NCBI GenBank assembly: GCA_902774045.1
Contig: CACYGW010000003.1
Coordinates: 78,354-142,353, forward strand
Origin: an uncultured Bacteroidia bacterium
Lineage (GTDB): Bacteria; Bacteroidota; Bacteroidia; Bacteroidales; UBA932
Direction of reading: 5' to 3'
Length of the DNA stretch: 64,000 nt
A program made the position numbers and the translations under genes. Shown in pieces: positions 30,112 to 38,423 of this stretch; the stretch's first letter is position 1, and each line of letters starts with the position of its first letter. The notes beneath the pieces are model-generated. The model saw nothing but the letters and a program-made list of their open reading frames with translations. It did not search any database and had not been told where the DNA came from.

Positions 30112-30119
30112 TAAATTTG
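30112..30119 (+). promoter_or_regulatory. -7 element upstream of the Dcu transporter
   Basis: TAAATTTG fits TAnnTTTG, 28 nt before the ATG at 30148. No TTTG at the -33 distance. Single-element evidence only. Confidence 0.4.
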
Positions 30120-30147
30120 TAAAACGTTTTAGCCTTTTTCTGATTTT

Positions 30148-31482
30148 ATGGATACATTGATGTTGTTTCTCCAGCTTGCGGTTGTATTGGCGATGATTTT
30201 CGTAGGTGCCCGCAAGGGTGGGCTTGGTATGGGTATCTATGGAACCGTGGGCGTGGCAATCCTTGTTTTCTGTTTTGGATGCCAGCCGGGCGAGGCTCCC
30301 ATAGACGTAATGATGATAATCCTTGCGGTAATTACCGCATCGTCCTGCCTTCAGGCAGCCGGTGGCCTTGATTTTATGGTAGAGGTAGCCGCCCGGTTTC
30401 TACGGAAACATCCTTCGCAGATTACATATTACGGCCCTCTTACAACCTGGCTGCTATGTATTCTTGCCGGCACGGCTCATACCTGTTACGCCTTGCTTCC
30501 CATTATATCAGAGATAGCCACCCGCGCTAAGATCCGCCCGGAAAGGCCGCTTTCCGTGGCTACCATTGCCGCATCGCTGGGTATCACCGGTTCTCCGGTA
30601 TCCGCCGCCACGGTTGCCATCCTGAGCGACAAGCTTCTGGGGGCGCACGGCATAGGAATGAAGGAGATTCTTTTGGTTACCATTCCCGCCGCAATTATTT
30701 CCATACTGGTAGCCGCCTTTGTGCAGAATCATATAGGAAAACCTCTGGAGGAAGATCCTGAGTATCAGCGCAGGGTTAAGGAGGGACTTATAGATCCGGA
30801 AGAGTTTGCTTCCAAGGAACAGTCCACCCAGATTACGGCTTCTCCTTATGCCAAGAGGTCTGTGGCTGTCTTCCTTTGCGGGGTAGTAGCGGTAGCCCTG
30901 CTGGGCAGTTTCCCTTCCTGGAGGCCGGTTACTCCTGCCGGAACGCCAATGTCCATGAATCCTATAATAGAGATGGTCATGATGGTAATCGCGGCATTCA
31001 TCCTCATAATAGGAAAGGCAGACGTGAAAGCGGCTGTGAAGGGGAATATTTTCTCTGCTGGAATGACTGCCATGATTTCCATATTCGGTATTGCCTGGAT
31101 GGGCAGCACCTTCTTTAATCATAATCAGGTGGCCATAACAGAAGCTGTCCAGGGTATGTTTACCCAGTATCCCATACTCTTTGCGGTGGCTCTGTTCATA
31201 TTCAGCATACTCCTCTTCTCGCAGGCCGTAACCGTAAAGACCCTGTATCCGGTGGGGCTTAGCCTTGGCATTTCGCCTATGCTGCTTCTGGCAATGTTCC
31301 CGGCCGTCAACGGCTACTTCTTCCTGCCTACTTATCCTACGGAGGTTGCAGCCATCGGCTTTGACCGTACCGGTACTACAAAAATTGGCAAATACGTAAT
31401 CAACCACTCCTTCCAGCTTTCCGGGTTCATCACAACCTTTGTGTCGATAGGCGTGGGACTGCTCATCATAAGTATTCTGTAA
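30148..31482 (+). CDS. dcuB: Anaerobic C4-dicarboxylate transporter, Dcu family
   Basis: 444 residues with about 10-12 membrane segments. It opens with LQLAVVLAMIFVGARKGGLG and has the conserved GTAHTCYALLPIISEIA and GITGSPVSAATVAI stretches of DcuA/DcuB. In anaerobes these carriers exchange fumarate, malate or aspartate for succinate. A secreted asparaginase gene follows 26 nt later and an outer-membrane porin after that, which suggests aspartate as a natural substrate. DcuA versus DcuB cannot be settled from sequence alone. Confidence 0.93.
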   Translation: MDTLMLFLQLAVVLAMIFVGARKGGLGMGIYGTVGVAILVFCFGCQPGEAPIDVMMIILAVITASSCLQAAGGLDFMVEVAARFLRKHPSQITYYGPLTTWLLCILAGTAHTCYALLPIISEIATRAKIRPERPLSVATIAASLGITGSPVSAATVAILSDKLLGAHGIGMKEILLVTIPAAIISILVAAFVQNHIGKPLEEDPEYQRRVKEGLIDPEEFASKEQSTQITASPYAKRSVAVFLCGVVAVALLGSFPSWRPVTPAGTPMSMNPIIEMVMMVIAAFILIIGKADVKAAVKGNIFSAGMTAMISIFGIAWMGSTFFNHNQVAITEAVQGMFTQYPILFAVALFIFSILLFSQAVTVKTLYPVGLSLGISPMLLLAMFPAVNGYFFLPTYPTEVAAIGFDRTGTTKIGKYVINHSFQLSGFITTFVSIGVGLLIISIL

Positions 31483-31508
31483 CAATCAACATTTAATACA
31501 TAAACTAA

Positions 31509-32561
31509 ATGAAACACATTAAATTATTAGCAGCTATAGCATTGGCGCTGTGCATCAGCTTCTCTGCCGTTGCCAAGCCCAAAATCCGCATCATCGCCAC
31601 AGGCGGTACAATCGCCGGAGTAAGCAGTACTTCTGCATCATCGGCCTACACGGCAGGCCAGGTTGGAATCCAAACCTTGATAGATGCCGTTCCTCAGATG
31701 CTTTATCTTGCCGACATCAGCGGCGAGCAACTCGTAAACATCGGCTCCCAGGATATGAACGATGAAGTTTGGCTCAAGCTTGCCAAAAGAGTAAATCAGC
31801 TTCTTAACGAAGAGGGTTACGACGGAGTGGTAATCACCCACGGAACAGATACGATGGAAGAGACAGCATACTTCCTTAATCTCACCGTCCACTCAGAGAA
31901 ACCCGTCATTCTTGCAGGTTCTATGCGTCCTTCCAACGCTATCAGCGCCGACGGTCCCGCAAACCTTTACAATGCCGTGGCTGCCGCCGTTTCTCCTGCC
32001 TGCAAGGGTCAGGGCGTGCTCTGCTGCATGAATAATCAGCTTCTGGACGCCAAGAGCGTTATCAAGAGCCATACAATAGACTGCGACACCTTCGAGGGCG
32101 GTCATTACGGCGTTATTGGCTATGTATATAACGGCGAGGCTCACATCCTCCAGAAGGTTACTACCAAGCATACCGTTTCTTCCGTATTCTCCGTAGAGAA
32201 GCTGGACAGACTTCCCAAAGTGGGAATCGTCTACGGTTATGCAAATTGCTCTCCTCTTCCCATGCAGGCCTTCGTAGATGCCCAGTACGACGGTATCGTG
32301 CTTGCCGGTGTAGGAGACGGAAACTTCTATAAGGATGTGTTCGATGTTGCCGTAAAGGCTCAGAACAGCGGTATCCAGATTGTAAGGTCCAGCCGCTGCC
32401 CTTCCGGCCCTACCTGTCTTAACAGCGAGGTTGACGATGACAAATATCACTTTGTGGCTTCTCTGGACCTTAATCCTCAGAAGGCCCGCATTCTTCTTAT
32501 GCTTGCCCTTACCAAGACCCACGACTGGCAGGAGATTCAGGAATTCTATAAAGAGTACTAG
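31509..32561 (+). CDS. ansB: Type II (periplasmic) L-asparaginase
   Basis: 350 residues. A cleavable signal peptide (about residues 1-22, ending SAVA) is followed by the first catalytic motif ATGGTIAG (Thr31 nucleophile region) and the second motif HGTDTMEETAYF (H111-F122). It hydrolyses asparagine to aspartate and ammonia in the periplasm. Lying between dcuB and a porin gene (gaps 26 and 3 nt), it would feed aspartate to the Dcu carrier. Confidence 0.95.
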   Translation: MKHIKLLAAIALALCISFSAVAKPKIRIIATGGTIAGVSSTSASSAYTAGQVGIQTLIDAVPQMLYLADISGEQLVNIGSQDMNDEVWLKLAKRVNQLLNEEGYDGVVITHGTDTMEETAYFLNLTVHSEKPVILAGSMRPSNAISADGPANLYNAVAAAVSPACKGQGVLCCMNNQLLDAKSVIKSHTIDCDTFEGGHYGVIGYVYNGEAHILQKVTTKHTVSSVFSVEKLDRLPKVGIVYGYANCSPLPMQAFVDAQYDGIVLAGVGDGNFYKDVFDVAVKAQNSGIQIVRSSRCPSGPTCLNSEVDDDKYHFVASLDLNPQKARILLMLALTKTHDWQEIQEFYKEY

Positions 32562-32564
32562 TCT

Positions 32565-33719
32565 ATGAGAAAAATTTTTATTGCTGCTCTTGTAGCCCTT
32601 TGCCCTGTAGTTGCCTTTGGCCAGGGTGGAAATACCGGCGACGGTGGATGCGACGGTAACTATAAGTCTTTATCTGACAGGATCCTTAACCTGGAGAAGA
32701 AGACAGAGAATTTTAATCTCTTCCTTAACTATGCTGCAAGTTATCAGCTTGCCGACAATGGCGACGAGTGGACATCTGCCTTCAAGGCAAAACAGTTCCG
32801 TCTGGAAATCAAGGGCCAGTTTGGCGACCATCTTACCTACAGGCTCCGTCACAGGCTCAATAAATCCAATGCTGCCCTTAACGATAACTTTGCAAAGGCT
32901 ACCGATATTATGATGGTTGGCTGGAATTTCAATGACAAGGTTTCCCTTATGGGCGGTAAGATGTGCCAGTTCTGGGGAGGATATGAGTTTGACGAGAATC
33001 CTATGTACATCTATCAGTATTCCGATATGGTAGATTATATGGATAACTTTATGGTGGGCGCCGCTCTTGCGGTTAAGCCGGTTCCGGAGCACGAGTTTGT
33101 TTTCAATATTACAAATTCCTACAACGGAAGCTTTGAGTCCCAGTACGGTGCCAACGCCTTTACGGCCGCTGGTAAAGCCGTTGCCGCTGCCAAGCATCCT
33201 CTTACCTATATCTTTAACTGGAACGGTAGTTTCCTTAATGGGATGCTCACCAATAGGTGGAGCGTAGGTTCCTATACCCAGGCCAAGCACTATCACGCCA
33301 ATATGGTATTCCTGGGCCAGTCCCTGAATCTTCCCAAACTGCAGTGGTATCTGGATTACATGGGCTCCTTCGAGGGTATAGACCGCCTTGGTATTGCCAC
33401 ATCCATCCTTGACGCCCCGGGCTATCAGACACACGTACGCTACAATTCATTTGTAACCAAGATGAATTGGCAGTTTGCCGATGGTTTCAATCTTATGCTC
33501 AAAGGTATGTACGAGACTGCCGGCACCAAGGAAATTGGCAAGTTCAGGACTTCCCTCGGTTACCTTGCTTCGCTTGAGTACTATCCCATCAAGGACCAGG
33601 ATTGCAGATTCTTTATCGCCTACATTGGCCGTCACTACGACTACAAGGATGATTTTGTGCCTGCTTTCAGCACAAATCGCATAGAAGTTGGCGTGATGTT
33701 CAGGATAAAGGCTTACTGA
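32565..33719 (+). CDS. Outer-membrane porin-like beta-barrel protein
   Basis: 384 residues. A signal peptide ends near AFGQ, a short coiled segment follows (SLSDRILNLEKKTENFN), and the rest is alternating amphipathic strands rich in Tyr/Trp/Phe that end in an aromatic C-terminus (FRIKAY), the outer-membrane barrel signature. It resembles the OprO/OprP-type porin family as annotated in Bacteroidota, though substrate specificity is not shown. It starts 3 nt after ansB and is likely translationally coupled to it. Confidence 0.8.
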   Translation: MRKIFIAALVALCPVVAFGQGGNTGDGGCDGNYKSLSDRILNLEKKTENFNLFLNYAASYQLADNGDEWTSAFKAKQFRLEIKGQFGDHLTYRLRHRLNKSNAALNDNFAKATDIMMVGWNFNDKVSLMGGKMCQFWGGYEFDENPMYIYQYSDMVDYMDNFMVGAALAVKPVPEHEFVFNITNSYNGSFESQYGANAFTAAGKAVAAAKHPLTYIFNWNGSFLNGMLTNRWSVGSYTQAKHYHANMVFLGQSLNLPKLQWYLDYMGSFEGIDRLGIATSILDAPGYQTHVRYNSFVTKMNWQFADGFNLMLKGMYETAGTKEIGKFRTSLGYLASLEYYPIKDQDCRFFIAYIGRHYDYKDDFVPAFSTNRIEVGVMFRIKAY

Positions 33720-33726
33720 TAAAAAA

Positions 33727-33757
33727 TTTGCACATAGCAAAAAAATACCTATATTTG
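33727..33757 (+). promoter_or_regulatory. Promoter of tRNA-His
   Basis: TTTG (33727-33730), 19 nt, TATATTTG (33750-33757), a full consensus match 12 nt before the tRNA. Confidence 0.88.
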
Positions 33758-33769
33758 CACTCCCAATAT

Positions 33770-33843
33770 GGTGAGTGTAGTTCAGTTGGTAGAGCATCGG
33801 ATTGTGGTTCCGAGTGTCGTGGGTTCGAGCCCCATCACTCACC
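33770..33843 (+). tRNA. tRNA-His (anticodon GTG)
   Basis: Acceptor GTGAGTG/CACTCAC plus the extra G(-1) opposite C73 that marks tRNA-His. Anticodon loop TTGTGGT, T loop TTCGAGC. CCA is not encoded. Confidence 0.95.
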
Positions 33844-33855
33844 CCTCTAAAAATC

Positions 33856-33885
33856 AGCTCCCGGATTCTTCCGGGAGCTTTTTTT
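33856..33885 (+). terminator. Terminator after tRNA-His
   Basis: Stem AGCTCCCGG/CCGGGAGCT with a 6-nt loop, then seven T residues starting in the last stem base. Confidence 0.92.
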
Positions 33886-33902
33886 GATTTATCAAAAAGT
33901 AT

Positions 33903-33910
33903 TAACTTTG
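33903..33910 (+). promoter_or_regulatory. -7 element of the Fur-family gene
   Basis: TAACTTTG ends 7 nt before the ATG at 33918, predicting a leaderless mRNA. The nearest TTTG (33883-33886) is 16 nt away, shorter than the usual 19-21. Confidence 0.5.
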
Positions 33911-33917
33911 TGCAGCT

Positions 33918-34361
33918 ATGGCACAGTCGGTAAAACATATTCCGGAGATGACGGAGTTCCAGTCCCTGCTTAAAAAGAAGGGGCTTAAGGCTACCGTACA
34001 GAGGCTGGCCGTGCACAGGGCAATGATGGAGTTGTGGCACGGGAGCGCAGAGGATGTAGAGAAAAAGATTCTCGAGCAGGATCCCGATGCAAGAATTACG
34101 CAATCATCGATATACAACATTCTAACCCAGTTGGCCGATGCCGGTATATACCGATACAGACTGAGCGCTAACAATAAGATGTATTTCGATGCCTCCCAGG
34201 GCAAGCACATTCATCTGTACGATACCGTTAATCATACCTTCAGGGACCTGCCCACCGACGATCTCATAGATTCCGTGATAGAAAAACTTAGCCGCAAAAG
34301 ATTCAAAGGCTACAAAATTGAAGGGGTGGATATAAACATTCTGCTTCACCCCAAGAAATAA
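33918..34361 (+). CDS. Fur-family transcriptional regulator lacking the cysteine zinc site
   Basis: 147 residues. The N-terminal winged helix (FQSLLKKKGLKATVQRLAVH and ARITQSSIYNILTQLADAG) matches Fur/PerR/Zur proteins. The dimerisation domain keeps KHIHLYD, but there is no CxxC pair and no cysteine anywhere in the protein, so the structural Zn(Cys)4 site is absent. Whether it senses metal, peroxide or haem is not evident. It lies in front of trxB (130 nt), which would fit an oxidative-stress regulator, but that is inference. Confidence 0.85.
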   Translation: MAQSVKHIPEMTEFQSLLKKKGLKATVQRLAVHRAMMELWHGSAEDVEKKILEQDPDARITQSSIYNILTQLADAGIYRYRLSANNKMYFDASQGKHIHLYDTVNHTFRDLPTDDLIDSVIEKLSRKRFKGYKIEGVDINILLHPKK

Positions 34362-34457
34362 GTGAACATCAAAAGCCCCGGCCTCTAATCAAAAAAGCTC
34401 CCGGGTGTGAGACATAGAACTTAGGCTGATGAAACTGGGAGATTGATAAAAAAAGAG

Positions 34458-34465
34458 TATATTTG
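34458..34465 (+). promoter_or_regulatory. -7 element of trxB
   Basis: TATATTTG followed by CA, 26 nt before the trxB ATG. No clear -33 TTTG. Confidence 0.5.
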
Positions 34466-34491
34466 CAGGTTAAACGAAAGGTTGTTCGCGA

Positions 34492-35424
34492 ATGGACGAG
34501 ATTAGAAATTGCGTTATAATAGGATCCGGACCTGCAGGATATACTGCGGCCATTTATGCATCCCGTGCCGGGCTGGCCCCGCTTCTTTATCAGGGGCTGG
34601 AGGCAGGAGGTCAGCTCCTTACCACTACGGTGATAGAGAATTTCCCCGGCTTCCCGCAGGGGGCAGACGCTGCAACCCTTATGGCAGATATGATGGCTCA
34701 GGCCCAGAAGTTCGGGACCGAGGTACGTTCCGGAGCCATTACGGAGGCCAGACTGGACGCATCACCATTCACTCTTAAAGACGATGCCGGACGCACCATC
34801 GTGGCCAGGACGGTAATAATTGCCACCGGCGCCACCGCCCGCTACCTGGGACTGCCGTCAGAGACAAAATACAAGGGGCTGGGTGTATCTGCCTGCGCAA
34901 CCTGCGACGGATTTTTCTACCGAGGGAAAGACGTGGCCGTGGTAGGAGGGGGCGATACTGCCTGCGAAGAGGCCGTATATCTTGCCAACCTCTGCCGCAA
35001 GGTCTATATGATAGTTAGAAGAGACGTTTTCCGTGCCTCTAAGGCAATGCAGGAAAAAGTTGCTTCCTGCGAAAATATAGAGGTCCTTTGGAACTGCAAC
35101 ACCTCCGAAGTCCTGGGCGACGAGGCCGGAGTGACCGGAGCCAGACTTATAAGAAAAGATGGTAAGGTTTTTGATATAAAGGTGGACGGTTTTTTCCTGG
35201 CCATCGGTCATCATCCCAATTCGGAACTATTTGCCGGATATATTGATAGGGATGCCGATGGTTACATTATTGCGCAGCCTGGTTCTTCCCGCACCAACGT
35301 AGAGGGAGTATTCGCCGCGGGTGATGTAAGGGACAGGAACTATCGCCAGGCAATTACCGCAGCAGCGTCGGGCTGTATGGCGGCACTTGACGCAGAACGC
35401 TTCCTGGCAGAACACAAGAAATAG
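34492..35424 (+). CDS. trxB: Thioredoxin reductase (NADPH)
   Basis: 310 residues. FAD-binding GSGPAG (residues 11-16), redox-active CATC (C135, C138), NADPH-binding GGGDTACEEA, and the C-terminal FAD motif with GVFAAGDVRD. It reduces thioredoxin in the cytoplasm. A -7-like TATATTTG lies 26 nt before the start. bamD follows after 15 nt. Confidence 0.97.
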   Translation: MDEIRNCVIIGSGPAGYTAAIYASRAGLAPLLYQGLEAGGQLLTTTVIENFPGFPQGADAATLMADMMAQAQKFGTEVRSGAITEARLDASPFTLKDDAGRTIVARTVIIATGATARYLGLPSETKYKGLGVSACATCDGFFYRGKDVAVVGGGDTACEEAVYLANLCRKVYMIVRRDVFRASKAMQEKVASCENIEVLWNCNTSEVLGDEAGVTGARLIRKDGKVFDIKVDGFFLAIGHHPNSELFAGYIDRDADGYIIAQPGSSRTNVEGVFAAGDVRDRNYRQAITAAASGCMAALDAERFLAEHKK

Positions 35425-35439
35425 AAAAAGAAATATAAT

Positions 35440-36324
35440 ATGAGAATTTTCAGATTATCTCTCGCAATTCTTTTGGCAGCAGGGGCAGCGATGTCCTGTA
35501 CAACCAAATTCGACAGGCTGCTTGTGAGCAACGATGTAGACGAAAAGTACAACGCCGCCTTCGAATACTTCAACAACCACAAATACGGCAAGGCCGCATC
35601 CCTGTTTGAGTCACTTTCCGTTATGACAACGGGAACCGAGAGGGACGACACCGTGCAGTACTACTGGGGCCTTAGCAACTACAGGCATAAGGATTACTAT
35701 TCTGCAGAGGGAAACTTCACCAAATTCATAACGAATTTCCCCATAAGCAAATTTGCCCCGGAGGCCCGCTTCCTTAGGATAGACTGCCTCTACCGCTCTA
35801 CGTTAAGGTACGAGCTGGATCAGACTCCCACATACACTGCCCTTACCGCAATGGAAGAATATCTTAGGGATTTTCCGGACTCTGACCGTGCCGGCGAGTG
35901 CAGGTCAATGGCAAAGAAGCTGAACGACCGTCTGGACAAGAAGGCATACGAGAACGCCAGGCTTTATTATAAGATGGAGGATTACAAGGCTTCCCGCATT
36001 GCGTTCAAGAACATCATTAAGGACGACCCCGAAACAATCTACCGCGAAGACGTACTCTATTACATAGCTATGTCTTCTTACAAGTACGCCAAGAACAGCG
36101 TAACTGAGAAGCAGAAGGAAAGGTATATGGACTTTATGGATGATTACCTTAACTTCGTGGGCGAGATTCCGGAATCTCCTTACAGGAAAGAGTTGGATGC
36201 AATGTATCTGAGGGCTCAGAGAGCCATAGGCCGCGAGGTAGGAGAGGACGCTACCGATTTTATGAATGACCGTGACTTTGAGAAGGACCGCCGCGCCGCA
36301 GAGAAAAATGCGGAGAAAAAGTAA
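35440..36324 (+). CDS. bamD: Outer membrane assembly lipoprotein BamD
   Basis: 294 residues. Lipoprotein signal with lipobox AMSC, then five TPR-like repeats (ADIKYNAAFEYFNNHKYGKA-type start, HKDYYSAEGNFTKFI, DYKASRIAFKNII). BamD is the essential lipoprotein partner of BamA, which is encoded in this window at 43007. It lies directly upstream of rpoZ, a pairing common in Bacteroidota. Confidence 0.93.
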   Translation: MRIFRLSLAILLAAGAAMSCTTKFDRLLVSNDVDEKYNAAFEYFNNHKYGKAASLFESLSVMTTGTERDDTVQYYWGLSNYRHKDYYSAEGNFTKFITNFPISKFAPEARFLRIDCLYRSTLRYELDQTPTYTALTAMEEYLRDFPDSDRAGECRSMAKKLNDRLDKKAYENARLYYKMEDYKASRIAFKNIIKDDPETIYREDVLYYIAMSSYKYAKNSVTEKQKERYMDFMDDYLNFVGEIPESPYRKELDAMYLRAQRAIGREVGEDATDFMNDRDFEKDRRAAEKNAEKK

Positions 36325-36405
36325 CCATCGGCAAAAAATTAAAAAATTTTGAAACTTTCCCATACTGCCACATAGTATAAGAAGGTAGATAAATGAAAAA
36401 ACGAT

Positions 36406-36729
36406 ATGGATAAGAAAAAAGTTCCAAACAACACCGTTACCCGTGATATCAAAGAGCTTGCAGAGCCCACGGGCAATATTTACGAATCGGTAGTAGTTCT
36501 TTACAAGAGGGCAAACCAGATAGCGCTCAGCGAGAAAAAAGAGCTTAACAAGAAGCTGGAAGACTTTCGCAACGAGCGCGATACTATGGAGGAAGTGTTC
36601 GAGAACCGCGAGCAGATAGAAATCTCCAAGTATTATGAGAGGCAGCCTAAGCCCGGTCTTGTGGCTATTGAGGAGTTCAAAGAAGGAGATCTTTATTACC
36701 GTATGGCTCAGAACGAGAAAGAGGATTAG
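36406..36729 (+). CDS. rpoZ: DNA-directed RNA polymerase subunit omega, Bacteroidota form
   Basis: 107 residues. NIYESVVVLYKRANQIAL matches the helix that wraps the beta' C-terminus, and the ENREQIEISKYYE stretch is characteristic of the Bacteroidota omega family. It lies 81 nt after bamD and 17 nt before recN. Confidence 0.88.
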   Translation: MDKKKVPNNTVTRDIKELAEPTGNIYESVVVLYKRANQIALSEKKELNKKLEDFRNERDTMEEVFENREQIEISKYYERQPKPGLVAIEEFKEGDLYYRMAQNEKED

Positions 36730-36746
36730 TTTTCCTGAATGTTCTG

Positions 36747-38423
36747 ATGCTTAGGTCGTTACAGATAAAAAATTATGTTTTGATAGACTCGCTGGAAGTT
36801 AATTTTCCGGCGGGTCTGGTCATTATTACCGGAGAGACCGGGGCCGGCAAGTCCATTTTGCTGGGGGCGGTGTCGCTCTTGACGGGCGGCCGGGCCGATT
36901 CTTCCGTAGTGGGCCCGGCGGGCGATAACTGCGTTGTGGAAGGGGAATTCTTCTGCGGCGATGACCAGGCTCTGAAGGTCTATTTCCAGGAAGAAGATCT
37001 GCCCTGGGAAGATGGCAACATAGTTCTTAGAAGGGTAGTGTCCGCTAATGGCCGCTCCCGCTGCTTTATCTGCGACGAGCCCGTTTCAAAGGAAGTACTG
37101 GCGGAAATATCGTCCCGCCTTGTAGATATTCATTCCCAGCATCAGACCTTAAAGTTGTCAGATGCCGCCTTCCGCTTGGACGTGCTGGACACGTACGCCT
37201 CCAATGGGGAGCTGCGCGGGCAGTGCTCAGAGGCTTTCAGGAGCCTTGGAGAGCAGAGAAGGCGCCTTGCCTCCGTTACCGAGACTCTGGAGCGCCAGGT
37301 AAGGGAAAGGGAGTACAATGAGCTTATGCTCTCCCAGCTTCGCGATGCCCATCTTCGCGCGGGAGAACTGGAAGAGTTGGATGCAGAGCAGAAAATACTC
37401 TCCAATGCGGAAGAGATAAAACTCTCGCTGCTTAAGGTGGTGAGCCTGTTTGGGGGAGAGGAGGAACAGTCTCTTACCGCCAAGTTAAAGGAGGCCTCCA
37501 GAATTCTTTTAAAATTGGCGTCCTACGTACCTTCTACGGAAGAACTGGCCGGCAGGATAGATTCTGCAAGAGCAGAGCTGGACGATATACTTTCCGAGGT
37601 TGCCTCTTTGGAGGAATCTACGGAGGTGAACCAGGACAGGCTGCAGGCCGTAGAAGAGAGAATGTCGCTGCTTTATTCCCTTATGACAAAGCACTCTGCC
37701 GGCTCGGTAGAAGAACTTATAGCCAAAAGGGATGCTCTCTCCGGAGAACTTCTGGGAGCAGAGGAACTGGAGCAGCAGAAGGCAGACTTGGAGAAGGCCA
37801 TAGCAGAAGGGGAGGGAAAACTCGCAGATCTGGCCGCCCGCCTTCACAAGAGCAGGGAGGCCGCCGCAGGAGAGTTTGCAAAGGCAGTAACCAAATCTCT
37901 TGAAATGCTTTCCCTCGAAGGAGCAAAATTTGGAGTGGAACTCCAGGAAAGCCCTCTTGGTGCAACGGGTAAGGACACCGTTCTGTTTACATTCTGTTCC
38001 AGGGGCGCAGCCCCGGCCGATGTAAGCCGTGCGGCCTCGGGGGGGGAACTTTCCAGGATTATGCTGTCCGTAAAGGAACTGATGGCAAGCCGAAGCGCTA
38101 TGCCCACGATGATTTTTGACGAGATTGATACCGGCGTATCCGGCAGCGTGGCCGATGCCGTTGGTTCAATGATATGCAGGATGGGAGAGAATATGCAGAT
38201 CTTTGCCATTACCCATCTGCCCCAGGTGGCAGTCAAGGGCAAGGCCCATCTTGTGGTTACCAAGGAAGTATCGCCGCAGGGTACGGCGGTATCCAGAATC
38301 CATCTTCTTGACGATGAGGAAAGGGTGGATGAAATAGCCCGTCTTCTTAGCGGCTCTCAGATTACGCCGCAGGCAAAGGCTAACGCGAAAACTCTTTTAC
38401 AGAGTAGTCAGAACCGTAAATAA
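36747..38423 (+). CDS. recN: DNA repair protein RecN
   Basis: 558 residues. SMC-like ATPase: Walker A GETGAGKS (residues 29-36), a long central coiled coil (about residues 150-370), ABC signature AASGGELSRIML and Walker B MIFDEIDTGVSG. It aids double-strand break repair. The last 44 bases overlap the 3' end of the convergent LysM gene. In several Bacteroidota coaBC and a DUF4835 gene lie between rpoZ and recN; they are absent here. Confidence 0.95.
   Translation: MLRSLQIKNYVLIDSLEVNFPAGLVIITGETGAGKSILLGAVSLLTGGRADSSVVGPAGDNCVVEGEFFCGDDQALKVYFQEEDLPWEDGNIVLRRVVSANGRSRCFICDEPVSKEVLAEISSRLVDIHSQHQTLKLSDAAFRLDVLDTYASNGELRGQCSEAFRSLGEQRRRLASVTETLERQVREREYNELMLSQLRDAHLRAGELEELDAEQKILSNAEEIKLSLLKVVSLFGGEEEQSLTAKLKEASRILLKLASYVPSTEELAGRIDSARAELDDILSEVASLEESTEVNQDRLQAVEERMSLLYSLMTKHSAGSVEELIAKRDALSGELLGAEELEQQKADLEKAIAEGEGKLADLAARLHKSREAAAGEFAKAVTKSLEMLSLEGAKFGVELQESPLGATGKDTVLFTFCSRGAAPADVSRAASGGELSRIMLSVKELMASRSAMPTMIFDEIDTGVSGSVADAVGSMICRMGENMQIFAITHLPQVAVKGKAHLVVTKEVSPQGTAVSRIHLLDDEERVDEIARLLSGSQITPQAKANAKTLLQSSQNRK

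Noticed and set aside
34362..34491. Possible small RNA or terminator between the Fur-family gene and trxB
   Set aside because: Only weak, interrupted complementarity was seen (CTCCCGGGT against ACTGGGAG); not enough to call a structure.
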